Positions 1 to 7,872 are shown, counted from the stretch's first letter. The stretch: 22,546 bases of DNA from Bacillota bacterium (GCA_023424995.1 JAFADH010000036.1:1-22546); one strand, 5' to 3'. Program-made: numbers and translations. The notes: a model not told the origin generated them from the letters alone.

Positions 1-133
1 CTCCGAAGAGTAACAAAATATAAAACACGTCATATTGATTTATATCGGATATATGGTAAACTTATAGTTAATACCATCTAACTCTTGTAGATGCTTGAGG
101 TTGTTGAAAAATTACAGTTTGGGAGGATGTATC

Positions 134-823
134 ATGGACTGGGTACTGATGTCTTTGACAGCCGGTCTGATCAGCGGCATATGCTGGCTGATCGGGGATA
201 TTTTTCTGGTCGGCTTTGAAATTGAGGAAGAAAAATATAAGGACTTCCTTCAAAACACAAAGATCAAGAATAAGAGAATGGCGGTTCTGATGCTTACCGG
301 CTCCGTCCGGCGTTTGCGCTTCGGCGCGTTGATCGCCAATTTCTCCATACCGTTCATGCTGTTCTCCGTATTTTCGCTCTACTCTCTGACAAAGCCCGCA
401 CCCTGGGCCACAGTTGCGGCCGTCCTTTTGGGCGTAGGTTTCTGTATCTCTCCGGTCGCGCATGTCGCTTATTATTATGTGGGAACACTGTGCAAAAAGC
501 TTTTTGAGGATTATCAGCAAGGACAGCCTTCAAGTGATTCAGGAGGAACACTGGTTAATGAGTATGTATTTTTTCTGGATATCACATGGTACGCCGCCAT
601 TGGCATTACGGCTTTGGGATGGATTGTATATACCGTCCTGATCCTGCTTGGACAAACCGTTTTTCCTCCGCTGTTCTTCCTGCTTACGCCTTTGATCATC
701 AGCCCGCTGGCATTGCTGCTGGTCTCAAAGCTCAAAATCGGGAAGCCGTATTTGAACGGGGCAGGATTTAACGTAGGGCTTACCGTCTTTTTCATAGCCA
801 CACTTATTTACTATCTGCTGTAA
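134..823 (+). CDS. multi-pass integral membrane protein of unknown function
   Basis: The predicted protein has 229 residues and is mostly hydrophobic. About six or seven membrane segments can be seen: one at the N-terminus (around residues 5-25), two near 65-110, and a cluster from about 150 to the C-terminus. A short charged stretch rich in Glu and Lys follows the first segment. It recalls uncharacterised Firmicute membrane families of the DUF6796 kind, but I am not certain of that assignment. I chose the ATG at 134 because GGGAGG lies seven bases upstream; an in-frame ATG at 95 has no ribosome site. The gene stands alone and ends at a terminator, so it is probably not part of the metal-uptake operon. 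No function is proposed. Confidence 0.75.
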   Translation: MDWVLMSLTAGLISGICWLIGDIFLVGFEIEEEKYKDFLQNTKIKNKRMAVLMLTGSVRRLRFGALIANFSIPFMLFSVFSLYSLTKPAPWATVAAVLLGVGFCISPVAHVAYYYVGTLCKKLFEDYQQGQPSSDSGGTLVNEYVFFLDITWYAAIGITALGWIVYTVLILLGQTVFPPLFFLLTPLIISPLALLLVSKLKIGKPYLNGAGFNVGLTVFFIATLIYYLL

Positions 824-855
824 TCCATGTAGACAAATTATGATGATACGAAAAG

Positions 856-889
856 CAGCGGGACGCTTCAAACGTCTCCGCTGTTTTTT
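856..889 (+). terminator. intrinsic terminator after the membrane protein gene
   Basis: CAGCGGGACG pairs with CGTCTCCGCTG, leaving one bulged base and a seven-base loop, and six T residues follow. It lies 33 bases after the stop codon at 823. Confidence 0.8.
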
Positions 890-895
890 GATGGG

Positions 896-925
896 AGGTG
901 CGTATCCTATCGCAACTACGCACCT
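896..925. repeat. 9-bp perfect inverted repeat, 12-nt spacer
   Basis: AGGTGCGTA (896-904) is mirrored by TACGCACCT (917-925). No T run follows, so it does not look like a terminator. It lies about 70 bases upstream of the araC promoter and could be a regulator site or a structure on the DNA. Function unknown. Confidence 0.4.
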
Positions 926-997
926 GATGACCATGCACAGCAACAAAGGCAAGGCAGAACAACCCGCATTGTGCTTGTAAATAGATGCGTATTATCC

Positions 998-1026
998 TTG
1001 AAAATCGTGTCGAAACATGGTATTAT
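998..1026 (+). promoter_or_regulatory. sigma-A-type promoter of the AraC gene
   Basis: TTGAAA (998-1003) and TATTAT (1021-1026) are separated by 17 bases, a near-consensus vegetative promoter. Transcription should start near 1033, inside the dyad at 1031-1046, giving a leader of about 107 bases before the AraC start. Confidence 0.7.
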
Positions 1027-1030
1027 ATCA

Positions 1031-1046
1031 GTTAGACAAGACTAAC
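1031..1046. promoter_or_regulatory. dyad operator GTTAG-N6-CTAAC at the araC promoter
   Basis: GTTAGACAAGACTAAC has five-base inverted arms around six bases and begins five bases after the -10 box, so a bound protein would block initiation. The same arms and spacing recur at 2032-2047 before the lipoprotein gene. The half-site resembles the TTAG/CTAA arms of DtxR/IdeR boxes. Binding by the DtxR-like protein of 11185-11610 is an inference. Confidence 0.55.
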
Positions 1047-1072
1047 CCCGCGCCTTGTTTTGTGGTGCGGGG
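1046..1072 (+). other. GC-rich stem-loop in the araC leader
   Basis: CCCCGCGCC (1046-1054) pairs with GGTGCGGGG (1064-1072) over nine positions, one being a G-U pair, with a nine-base loop. No T run follows, so it is not a standard terminator. It lies in the untranslated leader, right next to the operator dyad. Confidence 0.5.
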
Positions 1073-1139
1073 GACGTTATGCAAATAGAAACCATGAGTA
1101 CATATCGCACACAGATGTGCAAAGGGGGAACCGTTACAA

Positions 1140-1973
1140 ATGCCAGCAAACATTGATAAACTCATAGATTATTATGCGCAGGCAAATTTCGTGTATAGAT
1201 TTGCGGGCGAAGACATTATAAAACCGGGAGCCATTCTGAGAGATTCAGCTACAAATCCCGAGCTTTGCGGGATTGTTGTTCCTCTGTCTGGGAGAGCGAA
1301 TGTGTATTATGATAATACGCCCTATCTGGTAAAGCCGGGAATGATTCTTCATGCCACTCCCAGAACAAAGCTTGACAGAGATATTATTGGCAACGAAACA
1401 TTTCGCTGTGTTCGTCTATATTTTACTCTCCCTGAAAAAGAAGTGGTCAACCTGCCATTTTTTAATGAGCATTTTAGCGTATCAACGGGAAGCAGTCTTA
1501 GGATTACGGATATAGCGCAGCGGCTCTTACATAAGGATATTTCAACATGGAATAGCACAGCGTATTTACAGAGTAAATCCTTGTTCCAAAATCTTATTGA
1601 GGAAATTGCCCTGTCAGCCCAAAGACAACACAAGCATGATAAAGGTGACCTGATTGAAGATGCCGTTTTATTTATGCGCGAAAATTATTTCCGGCAGTTT
1701 TCTATCACGGAACTCGCTGTGTCATACGGTATGGATCGTAGACGGTTTGCCGAACTGTTTCAAAGGCATATTGGCAGAACTCCGCTTCAATATTTAACGG
1801 AACTGCGCATAGATCGCTCCAAAGAACTGTTAAGGATGTGCGGCAATACAGTCTGCAAAGTATCTGAAAATGTTGGATATACAGACCCATACTATTTCAG
1901 CAGGATATTCAAGCAGATTACAGGGGTGGCCCCTGCGGAATTTCAAGCAGAAGCGGCAAAGCTCCATCCTTAA
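1140..1973 (+). CDS. AraC-family transcriptional regulator
   Basis: The protein has 277 residues. Residues about 15-110 form a cupin-like sensing domain (a Gly- and Pro-rich beta pattern followed by KPGMILHATP). Residues about 180-275 hold the two helix-turn-helix units of the AraC/XylS family, including FSITELAVSYGMDRRRFAELF and the C-terminal signature VGYTDPYYFSRIFKQ. AraC proteins beside ferric-siderophore importers often bind the metal-chelate ligand and activate the importer, so that is the likely role here, though the inducer is unknown. AAAGGGGG at 1121-1128 precedes the ATG. The gene is read toward the importer operon, which has its own promoter 15 bases after this stop. Both promoters share a dyad, suggesting joint repression under metal sufficiency. 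Confidence 0.9.
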   Translation: MPANIDKLIDYYAQANFVYRFAGEDIIKPGAILRDSATNPELCGIVVPLSGRANVYYDNTPYLVKPGMILHATPRTKLDRDIIGNETFRCVRLYFTLPEKEVVNLPFFNEHFSVSTGSSLRITDIAQRLLHKDISTWNSTAYLQSKSLFQNLIEEIALSAQRQHKHDKGDLIEDAVLFMRENYFRQFSITELAVSYGMDRRRFAELFQRHIGRTPLQYLTELRIDRSKELLRMCGNTVCKVSENVGYTDPYYFSRIFKQITGVAPAEFQAEAAKLHP

Positions 1974-1987
1974 GCGGCAAAAATCCA

Positions 1988-2016
1988 TTCACATATAGAT
2001 TGTGTTTTAGTACACT
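1988..2016 (+). promoter_or_regulatory. promoter of the importer/nitrogenase-like operon
   Basis: TTCACA (1988-1993) and TACACT (2011-2016) are 17 bases apart. The -10 box is embedded in a small dyad, TTAGTACACTAA (2007-2018), and a second dyad lies just downstream at 2032-2047. The hexamers are weaker than those of the araC promoter, as expected if the AraC protein activates this promoter. Confidence 0.5.
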
Positions 2017-2018
2017 AA
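2007..2018. promoter_or_regulatory. small dyad overlapping the -10 box
   Basis: TTAGT-AC-ACTAA has five-base inverted arms with two bases between them. It shares TTAG/CTAA half-sites with the larger dyads but has a shorter spacer. It could be a second contact site for the same regulator or a chance match. Confidence 0.35.
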
Positions 2019-2031
2019 CATCCAGGAATGA

Positions 2032-2047
2032 GTTAGCCTACTCTAAC
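2032..2047. promoter_or_regulatory. dyad operator GTTAG-N6-CTAAC before the lipoprotein gene
   Basis: GTTAGCCTACTCTAAC has the same arms and the same six-base spacing as the site at 1031-1046, while the six central bases differ. That points to selection on the arms. It lies at about +10 to +25 of the predicted transcript, a repressing position, and ends 12 bases before the GGAGG at 2060-2064. Confidence 0.55.
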
Positions 2048-2072
2048 CACAATCACATTGGAGGAATGAAAG

Positions 2073-3098
2073 ATGAAAAGACTAATGGGGCTGCTTTTGA
2101 CAGCCACACTTTTAACAGGATTGCTGGCGGGCTGCGCCGGAACACCTGCGGGAAATAGCAACACAAACACGCCGGAAAGCACACTGGCAGCAACAGCAAC
2201 AAGCACGCCGGAAAGTACACCAACAGCAACAAGTACGCCGGAAGCAAGCGATGACGCGGAAGAAGCGGCATGGCCGAGGACCTATGTGGACGCAACCGGT
2301 GCGGAGGTCGTTATCGAAAAGCAGCCGGAGCGTGTGGCGCTAGGGCATTTTGGTATTATTGAGTCGTTTTATGCTCTTGGCATAGTACCAGTTGCCGCTT
2401 TTAACAATGGTGTTATTGAAGAATCGCCGGTATTGGGAGCGCTTCTTGATGTAGACATTATTGAATTAGGGTTCCCTATGAATTTAGAATCGCTGCTTGA
2501 AGCGGAGCCGGATTTGATTATCGTATATGGTGACGCAAATGCAGAAATAAGAGAGAGTCTGGAAAAAATTTCGACAGTTGTCCAACCTAATTATCCTGAT
2601 GGTTACAATGCCAACAACATCGAGAAATTGAGAGAACACGCCAAGATAGTCGGAAAAGAAGAGGAAGCGGAGAAATTAATTGCTGAGATAGAAGCAAAGT
2701 TGACAGAAGGGCGTGAAAAATTGGCGTCGGTCGAGGATACAGTTATGCTCATAGGGTTATCTGAAAAAGCCGTCAGCATATATGGTCCGCTCGCTCCCAC
2801 ACCTTTTTACGGTGAGGATGGCTTAGGTCTTAATGCACCTGAAGGGCTTCCTAATATATGGTGGGAGCAAAGCAGCCTTGAGGCTTTAACGGTATTAAAT
2901 CCCGATCACATCTTTATAAGAGCAACTCAGGAGCAATATGATAAGGAAATCGCGTCGATGTCTGATTCCAGCGTGTGGAATTCGTTGACCGCCGTGAAAA
3001 ACGGACAGGTATACCGGCTTGAGGAGGCTTTGTTCAGTTCCGGGCCTTTGGGCGTTACTCTGTTTGTTGATTACGCTGTTGAAAAACTGGCGAAATAG
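2073..3098 (+). CDS. FecB/FepB-type substrate-binding lipoprotein of an iron-chelate ABC importer
   Basis: The protein has 341 residues. The first 20 form a lipoprotein signal peptide with the lipobox LLAGC, so Cys21 should be lipidated and the protein anchored on the outer face of the membrane. A Thr/Pro/Ser/Glu linker with TPEST repeats spans about 29-60. The periplasmic-binding fold follows, with the family's usual opening (PERVALGHFGIIESFYALG) and SLLEAEPDLIIVYG. The family binds ferric siderophores, haem or cobalamin, and the ligand cannot be told from sequence here. GGAGG lies eight bases before the ATG. It is the first gene of the operon and is followed by a strong hairpin, which may keep its level above that of the membrane components. 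The transport partners are the permeases at 4934-7026 and the ATPase at 7048-7872. Confidence 0.9.
   Translation: MKRLMGLLLTATLLTGLLAGCAGTPAGNSNTNTPESTLAATATSTPESTPTATSTPEASDDAEEAAWPRTYVDATGAEVVIEKQPERVALGHFGIIESFYALGIVPVAAFNNGVIEESPVLGALLDVDIIELGFPMNLESLLEAEPDLIIVYGDANAEIRESLEKISTVVQPNYPDGYNANNIEKLREHAKIVGKEEEAEKLIAEIEAKLTEGREKLASVEDTVMLIGLSEKAVSIYGPLAPTPFYGEDGLGLNAPEGLPNIWWEQSSLEALTVLNPDHIFIRATQEQYDKEIASMSDSSVWNSLTAVKNGQVYRLEEALFSSGPLGVTLFVDYAVEKLAK
2169..2246 (+). repeat. short in-gene direct repeats encoding TPEST linker
   Basis: ACGCCGGAA begins at 2169, 2205 and 2235, and CAACAGCAACAAG follows the first two copies. The units encode Thr-Pro-Glu-Ser-Thr and Ala-Thr runs in the linker between lipid anchor and binding domain. 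Repeat number could change by slippage and alter linker length. Confidence 0.6.
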
Positions 3099-3126
3099 GC
3101 AAGTTCGATAAAACACTGTATTACAA

Positions 3127-3163
3127 AGCCGGGCGCAGCCTGTCGGATGGCCTGTGCCCGGCT
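3127..3163 (+). other. strong hairpin between lipoprotein and exporter genes
   Basis: AGCCGGGC (3127-3134) pairs with GCCCGGCT (3156-3163), with further partial pairing inside. What follows is TCTTATT, not a clean T run, so termination would be partial at best. A stabilising or attenuating hairpin after the binding-protein gene is likely. Its 3' arm covers a GTG in the exporter frame, one more reason to reject that start. Confidence 0.55.
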
Positions 3164-3198
3164 TCTTATTGCCAAAATTGCAGAGAGGAGATCATATA

Positions 3199-4911
3199 TT
3201 GCGCCGATTTTTTTCGTATTTCCAACCATACAAAGGTCTTTTTATCCTTGATATTTCATGCGCGATCATTGCGGCCCTGCTGGAGCTTGCATTCCCGGTT
3301 GCTGTCAATCGAGTTATTGACGACCTTTTACCCACAGGTAATTGGACAGTCATCGTATATGCCTGCATCGGCCTGCTGGCGATTTATCTCGCCAGTTCGG
3401 GGCTGCAATATATCGTCACCTATTGGGGGCATAAGCTGGGCGTAGATATTGAAACCGACATGCGCAGGACTTTGTTTGAGCGTGTCCAGAAGCTGTCCTT
3501 CCGCTTTTTTGACAACAATAAAACAGGCCACCTCGTATCGCGCATGACGAACGACTTGATGGATATCGGGGAAATCGCCCATCACGGGCCGGAGGACTTC
3601 TTTATCGCCATCATGACCCTGCTCGGGGCGTTTGGAATCATGCTGAGCATCAACTGGCAGTTAGCGATTCTGACGTTTATCATCGTCCCGCTGATTATCT
3701 ATCTGGCGCTCTTTTTCGGCCGTAAGATGTCGGCGGCCTTTAAGCGCATGCATGCCGACATTGCCGATTACAACGCCCGTGTGGAGAACAATGTCAGCGG
3801 CATCCGTGTCGTTCAGGCGTTTTCCAATGAAGATCACGAGATTGACCGTTTTAGGGAGAGCAACGGGCAGTTCCGCCGTACCAAGCTGGTTGCCTATCGC
3901 GTCATGGCCATGTATTCATCCTTGAGCTTTATCCTGATGAAATTCGTATCGCTGTTTGTGCTGTTATGTGGGACATGGTTTGTCATCGACGGACAGATGA
4001 CCTATGGCCAGTTTATTACCTTTGTTATACTGTCCAACGTTTTTCTCGCCCCGATGAAGCAGATCAGCGGCGTTTTGGAAATGTACCCGAAGGGGATCGC
4101 CGGTTTCAAACGGTTTGTGGAACTGCTGGAAACGGAACCGGACGTCAGGGAGCGGCTTGACGCAAGGGATGTGAATACCCTAAAAGGCGATATTGCGTAC
4201 AGGGATGTCAGTTTCGGCTATGAGGGGAAAGAGAATGTTTTCAAAAATGTAAGCCTGTCTGTTAGGGCCGGAGAAACGGTTGCGCTTGTGGGGCCGTCAG
4301 GCGGCGGCAAAACAACGCTGTGCAGCCTGCTTCCCCGCTTCTATGATGTTTTGGAAGGCTCAATCACGATTGACGGAATTGACATTCAGGATATGACGCT
4401 GAAATCGCTCCGCTCCAATATCGGGATTGTTCAGCAGGATGTATTCCTGTTTGACGGAACGATCCGGGAGAATATCGAATACGGACTTCTTGGAGCAAAT
4501 GAAGAACAGATATGGGAAGCCGCGCGGCGGGCGCAACTGGAAGAATTTATTGTGTCCCTGCCGGACGGCCTTGATACCCTCATCGGGGAGCGCGGCGTGA
4601 AACTCTCCGGCGGGCAGAAGCAGCGGCTTTCCATTGCCCGGATGTTCCTCAAAAACCCGCCCATCCTTATTCTGGACGAGGCCACTTCTTCATTGGATAC
4701 GGAAACGGAGGCGGCAATCCAGCAATCCCTTTCGGAGCTTTCCAAAGGGCGCACCACCCTTATTATCGCCCACCGGCTGGCTACCGTGCGAAACGCTGAC
4801 CGCATCGTCGTGCTGACGGAGGATGGTGTTGCCGAGCAGGGCGGGCATCAGGAGCTTTTAGACAAGGGCGGCATATACAGCCGTTTACATATGACACAGG
4901 CCGGAGCGTAG
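3199..4911 (+). CDS. ABC exporter half-transporter (six-TM domain fused to ATPase)
   Basis: The protein has 570 residues. Residues 1 to about 300 form the type-1 exporter membrane domain with about six helices; residues about 330-570 form the ATPase. The Walker A sequence GPSGGGK lies at 365-371, the signature LSGGQ at about 469-473, the Walker B sequence ILILDEATSSLD ends in Asp493-Glu494, and the switch sequence AHRLATV follows. All are intact, so a homodimer should be active. The start is the TTG at 3199, with GAGAGGAG eight bases upstream; a GTG at 3154 lies in a hairpin without a ribosome site. An exporter-type half-transporter inside an importer operon is unusual. It could export a processed ligand, a siderophore or a toxic product, or take up a chelate as some exporter-fold siderophore transporters do. 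A closely placed ribosome site links it to the next gene. Confidence 0.92.
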   Translation: MRRFFSYFQPYKGLFILDISCAIIAALLELAFPVAVNRVIDDLLPTGNWTVIVYACIGLLAIYLASSGLQYIVTYWGHKLGVDIETDMRRTLFERVQKLSFRFFDNNKTGHLVSRMTNDLMDIGEIAHHGPEDFFIAIMTLLGAFGIMLSINWQLAILTFIIVPLIIYLALFFGRKMSAAFKRMHADIADYNARVENNVSGIRVVQAFSNEDHEIDRFRESNGQFRRTKLVAYRVMAMYSSLSFILMKFVSLFVLLCGTWFVIDGQMTYGQFITFVILSNVFLAPMKQISGVLEMYPKGIAGFKRFVELLETEPDVRERLDARDVNTLKGDIAYRDVSFGYEGKENVFKNVSLSVRAGETVALVGPSGGGKTTLCSLLPRFYDVLEGSITIDGIDIQDMTLKSLRSNIGIVQQDVFLFDGTIRENIEYGLLGANEEQIWEAARRAQLEEFIVSLPDGLDTLIGERGVKLSGGQKQRLSIARMFLKNPPILILDEATSSLDTETEAAIQQSLSELSKGRTTLIIAHRLATVRNADRIVVLTEDGVAEQGGHQELLDKGGIYSRLHMTQAGA

Positions 4912-4933
4912 CGGCAAGGAGGCAGATAATCCA

Positions 4934-5986
4934 ATGAATCAAGCAAAAGAACCGGCTGTGCCGATTCAGGAATTAAAACAAAAGAAAAAAGGCCGTGCGT
5001 GGGCGGCATGGCTCATTATTGTACTCGGCAGCGGGACGTTGGTTCTCCTTATGTCGTTTTCCATCACCAAAGGCGCGGCGAGTATTCCGCTGTCTACGGT
5101 ATGGGATGCCTTATTCCATTTTGACGCGGAAAGCACCCACCATCTTATCGTGGTGGATCTGCGCCTGCCCCGCGTCATCGCCAGCGCCCTTGTGGGCGCG
5201 GCCTTTGCCGTGGCGGGGGCAATCATGCAGGGCACCACAAGAAATCCAATGGCGGATTCGGGGCTTCTCGGCCTCAATGCCGGGGCGGGTTTTGCCCTGT
5301 CCATCTGCTTCGCTTTTTTTCCGCGACTTGGCTATATGAACATCATCCTGTTTTCGTTCCTCGGAGCAGCGCTCGGAGCGGCGCTGGTGAACGGCGTCGC
5401 GTCCATGCGGCGCGGGGGAGCAACCCCCATGCGCCTTGTGTTGGCAGGCGCGGCGGTGAGCGCGCTTTTAGCGGCGCTCAGTCAGGGCATCGCCCTGTAC
5501 TTTGATGTGGCACAGGACATTATGTTCTGGACGGCGGGCGGCGTGGCCGGTTCCAACTGGACGCAGATCAAAATCATGTCCCCTTGGGTGCTTGGCGCTC
5601 TGCTCGGCGCAATTCTTCTGTCCCGTTCCATATCCCTGCTCAGTTTGGGCGAGGATGTGGCGAAAGGATTGGGCTTGAATACGGCGGTCGTGAACACACT
5701 TTGCTCCCTGATCGTGCTAATTCTGGCGGGAGCCTCCGTATCTGTCGTGGGTGCGGTGGGCTTCGTGGGCCTCATTATTCCTCATTTGGCGAGATACCTT
5801 GTAAGCGTGGATTACCGCTGGATTATCCCATCTTCGGCTGTCTTAGGCGCTTTGCTTATGGTAGCCGCCGACCTCGGCGCAAGGATGCTTAACCCGCCCT
5901 TTGAAACGCCCATCGGCGTATTGACGGCGCTCGTGGGTGTGCCTTTCTTCCTATACTTATCCCGCAAACAAAGGAGGGCGCTGTAA
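4934..5986 (+). CDS. FecCD/BtuC-family permease, first subunit
   Basis: The protein has 350 residues: a basic N-terminal tail, then about nine or ten membrane helices. The family signature is clear near residues 90-120, including GAIMQGTTRNPMADSGLLG, and the C-terminal half has the GAVGFVGLIIPHLAR segment that contacts the ATPase. This family moves ferric siderophores, haem or vitamin B12 across the membrane. AAGGAGG lies ten bases before the ATG. The stop overlaps the start of the second permease by one base (TAATG), so the two are translationally coupled and probably form a heterodimer, with the ATPase at 7048 as motor. Confidence 0.93.
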   Translation: MNQAKEPAVPIQELKQKKKGRAWAAWLIIVLGSGTLVLLMSFSITKGAASIPLSTVWDALFHFDAESTHHLIVVDLRLPRVIASALVGAAFAVAGAIMQGTTRNPMADSGLLGLNAGAGFALSICFAFFPRLGYMNIILFSFLGAALGAALVNGVASMRRGGATPMRLVLAGAAVSALLAALSQGIALYFDVAQDIMFWTAGGVAGSNWTQIKIMSPWVLGALLGAILLSRSISLLSLGEDVAKGLGLNTAVVNTLCSLIVLILAGASVSVVGAVGFVGLIIPHLARYLVSVDYRWIIPSSAVLGALLMVAADLGARMLNPPFETPIGVLTALVGVPFFLYLSRKQRRAL

Positions 5987-7026
5987 TGACCGAGATTCAA
6001 AAGAAAAACGAAGCCTGCAAGCGTAAAATCGCCATCAGAAACACAGCCATCGTGCTTGGTTGCGCGGCCCTGCTTGTCATTTCTTTCATCATCAGCATGA
6101 ACACGGGCTATACAAAGCTCTCCCCGCTGGATACCCTGCGAACCCTGTTCGGCGGCGGCACGGCTAAAGAAAACCTAATTTTATTCGATTTCCGGCTCCC
6201 CCGCATCGTAGTATCCATACTTGTTGGTATGGGGCTGGCACTGTCCGGCTGCATCATACAAGGCGTTTCCAAAAACGCGCTGGCCGACCCCGGCTTGCTC
6301 GGCATCAACGCCGGTGCGGGGATGATGGTCATATTGTATGTGATGTTCTTCGGCGCACAGTCCTTCCTGTCGGTGTTCACCCTGCCGTTTCTCGCGCTGG
6401 CAGGAGCAGGCGTGACGGCCATCATCATTTATGCGCTGGCATTTAAGAAAAACGAGGGCATTGCTCCCTTGCGCCTGATATTGACCGGCATTGCGATACA
6501 GGCCGGTATTTCCGCTTTGACCACATTGCTGGTGGTAAAGCTGGACGAAGATCAGTTTACCTTTGTAGCGACATGGCAGGCCGGGAGTATTTGGGGAAGC
6601 AACTGGCGCTTTGTCCTGGCTCTGCTTCCGTGGCTTCTGCTCCTGATCCCCTATGTGATGTACAAGGCCCGTGTACTGGATGTGCTGAACATGGGTGACG
6701 ACGTGGCCTACAGCCTGGGCGCGACCGTGGAGCGGGAACGGCGCGGGCTGCTGGCGGCTTCCGTTGCTCTGGCCGCTTCCTGCGTGGCGGTCAGCGGCAG
6801 CATCAGCTTTGTGGGGCTGATCGCGCCCCATCTGGCAAGGCGGCTGGTGGGGCCAAAGCACGCCATACTGCTGCCAACCTGCGCCCTGACCGGCGCGGTG
6901 CTGGTATCCGTGGCCGACACCATTGCGCGGGTAATCGTACAGCCCTCGGAAATACCAACCGGCATAATGGTGGCCATCATCGGTGCGCCATATTTCCTTT
7001 ATTTATTAGCAAAAAGCAGACAATAG
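5986..7026 (+). CDS. FecCD/BtuC-family permease, second subunit
   Basis: The protein has 346 residues and the same architecture as its neighbour: a charged N-terminus, about ten helices, the signature GCIIQGVSKNALADPGLLG near residues 85-103, and the coupling segment SGSISFVGLIAPHLARRL. The two permeases are clearly diverged copies, which suggests a heterodimeric channel as in FecCD or FhuB-like systems. The start overlaps the previous stop by one base, and AAAGGAGG sits inside the end of the upstream gene. A conserved residue change (Lys for Arg in the QGVSKNALAD motif) is minor and does not suggest loss of function. Confidence 0.92.
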   Translation: MTEIQKKNEACKRKIAIRNTAIVLGCAALLVISFIISMNTGYTKLSPLDTLRTLFGGGTAKENLILFDFRLPRIVVSILVGMGLALSGCIIQGVSKNALADPGLLGINAGAGMMVILYVMFFGAQSFLSVFTLPFLALAGAGVTAIIIYALAFKKNEGIAPLRLILTGIAIQAGISALTTLLVVKLDEDQFTFVATWQAGSIWGSNWRFVLALLPWLLLLIPYVMYKARVLDVLNMGDDVAYSLGATVERERRGLLAASVALAASCVAVSGSISFVGLIAPHLARRLVGPKHAILLPTCALTGAVLVSVADTIARVIVQPSEIPTGIMVAIIGAPYFLYLLAKSRQ

Positions 7027-7047
7027 CGCAGACAAGGAGTGATTTAT

Positions 7048-7872
7048 ATGAACAGCATTGCAACGGAAAATCTAGCCGTCGCCTACGACGAAAATGTTGT
7101 GGTGGACGACCTTGACATGCAAATCCCGCAGGGAAAAATAACGGCCATCATTGGGCCGAACGGCTGCGGTAAATCTACGGTTTTGAAAGCCGTAGGCCGC
7201 ATCCTGAAACCGAAAAACGGTATGGTTTACCTGAATGGGGACGATATTCGGAACCTTTCCACAAAGGAAGTGGCGCAAAAGATGGCGATCCTGCCCCAAT
7301 CCCCTCAGGCTCCGGCAGGGCTGACCGTGGGCGAGCTTGTGGCCTATGGCCGCTTCCCCCATCAGCGGGGTTTTGGCAAGCTCAAGCCGGAGGACAAGAA
7401 AATAATCCAATGGGCGCTGGAGGTCACAAAACTTGTGGAGTTTGAAACAACCGCCGTGGACAATCTCTCCGGCGGCCAGCGGCAACGGGTTTGGATTGCG
7501 ATGGCCCTTGCCCAGCAGACGGATTTAATCCTGTTGGATGAGCCGACAACCTATCTTGACCTTGCATATCAGCTTGAGGTGCTGGAGTTGCTCTATCGCC
7601 TGAATCGGGAGCAGGGCTGCACCATCATCATGGTACTCCACGACTTAAACCTCGCTGCCCGTTTTTCCGACTACATGATCGCCATCCGCTGCGGGGACAT
7701 CATCAAACACGGTACGCCGGAAGAAGTCATGACCACCGAGGTACTCAAAGAAACCTTCCATATCGACGCCGAGGTCGTAAAGGAGCCGCGCACAGGCCGC
7801 CCCACCTGCATTTCCTACGACCTCATCCCGCAGGCGCAGAATGAATGCGATACCTGCGAGAAGGCGGTCTGA
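7048..7872 (+). CDS. FecE/BtuD-type ATPase of the iron-chelate importer
   Basis: The protein has 274 residues. It has Walker A (GPNGCGKST at about 36-44), the Q-loop region AILPQSPQAP, the signature LSGGQRQR, Walker B (LILLDEPTTYLD) and the switch MVLHDLNLAARF, all intact and typical of the FepC/FecE group. It powers the two permeases encoded upstream. The ATG at 7048 has AAGGAG eight bases before it; a GTG at 7039 lies within that ribosome site. The last residues (NECDTCEKAV) carry two cysteines beyond the usual end of the family. The stop overlaps the start of the nifH-like gene (TGATG), tying import directly to the nitrogenase-like genes in translation. Confidence 0.93.
   Translation: MNSIATENLAVAYDENVVVDDLDMQIPQGKITAIIGPNGCGKSTVLKAVGRILKPKNGMVYLNGDDIRNLSTKEVAQKMAILPQSPQAPAGLTVGELVAYGRFPHQRGFGKLKPEDKKIIQWALEVTKLVEFETTAVDNLSGGQRQRVWIAMALAQQTDLILLDEPTTYLDLAYQLEVLELLYRLNREQGCTIIMVLHDLNLAARFSDYMIAIRCGDIIKHGTPEEVMTTEVLKETFHIDAEVVKEPRTGRPTCISYDLIPQAQNECDTCEKAV

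Noticed and set aside
3154..3198. Upstream GTG start for the ABC exporter
   Set aside because: It lies inside the 3' arm of a hairpin and lacks a ribosome site; TTG 3199 has GAGAGGAG at good spacing.
6181..6861. Long minus-strand open frame of 226 codons
   Set aside because: It is antisense to the second FecCD permease, rich in Gln, His and Gly as expected from the complement, and has no ribosome site.
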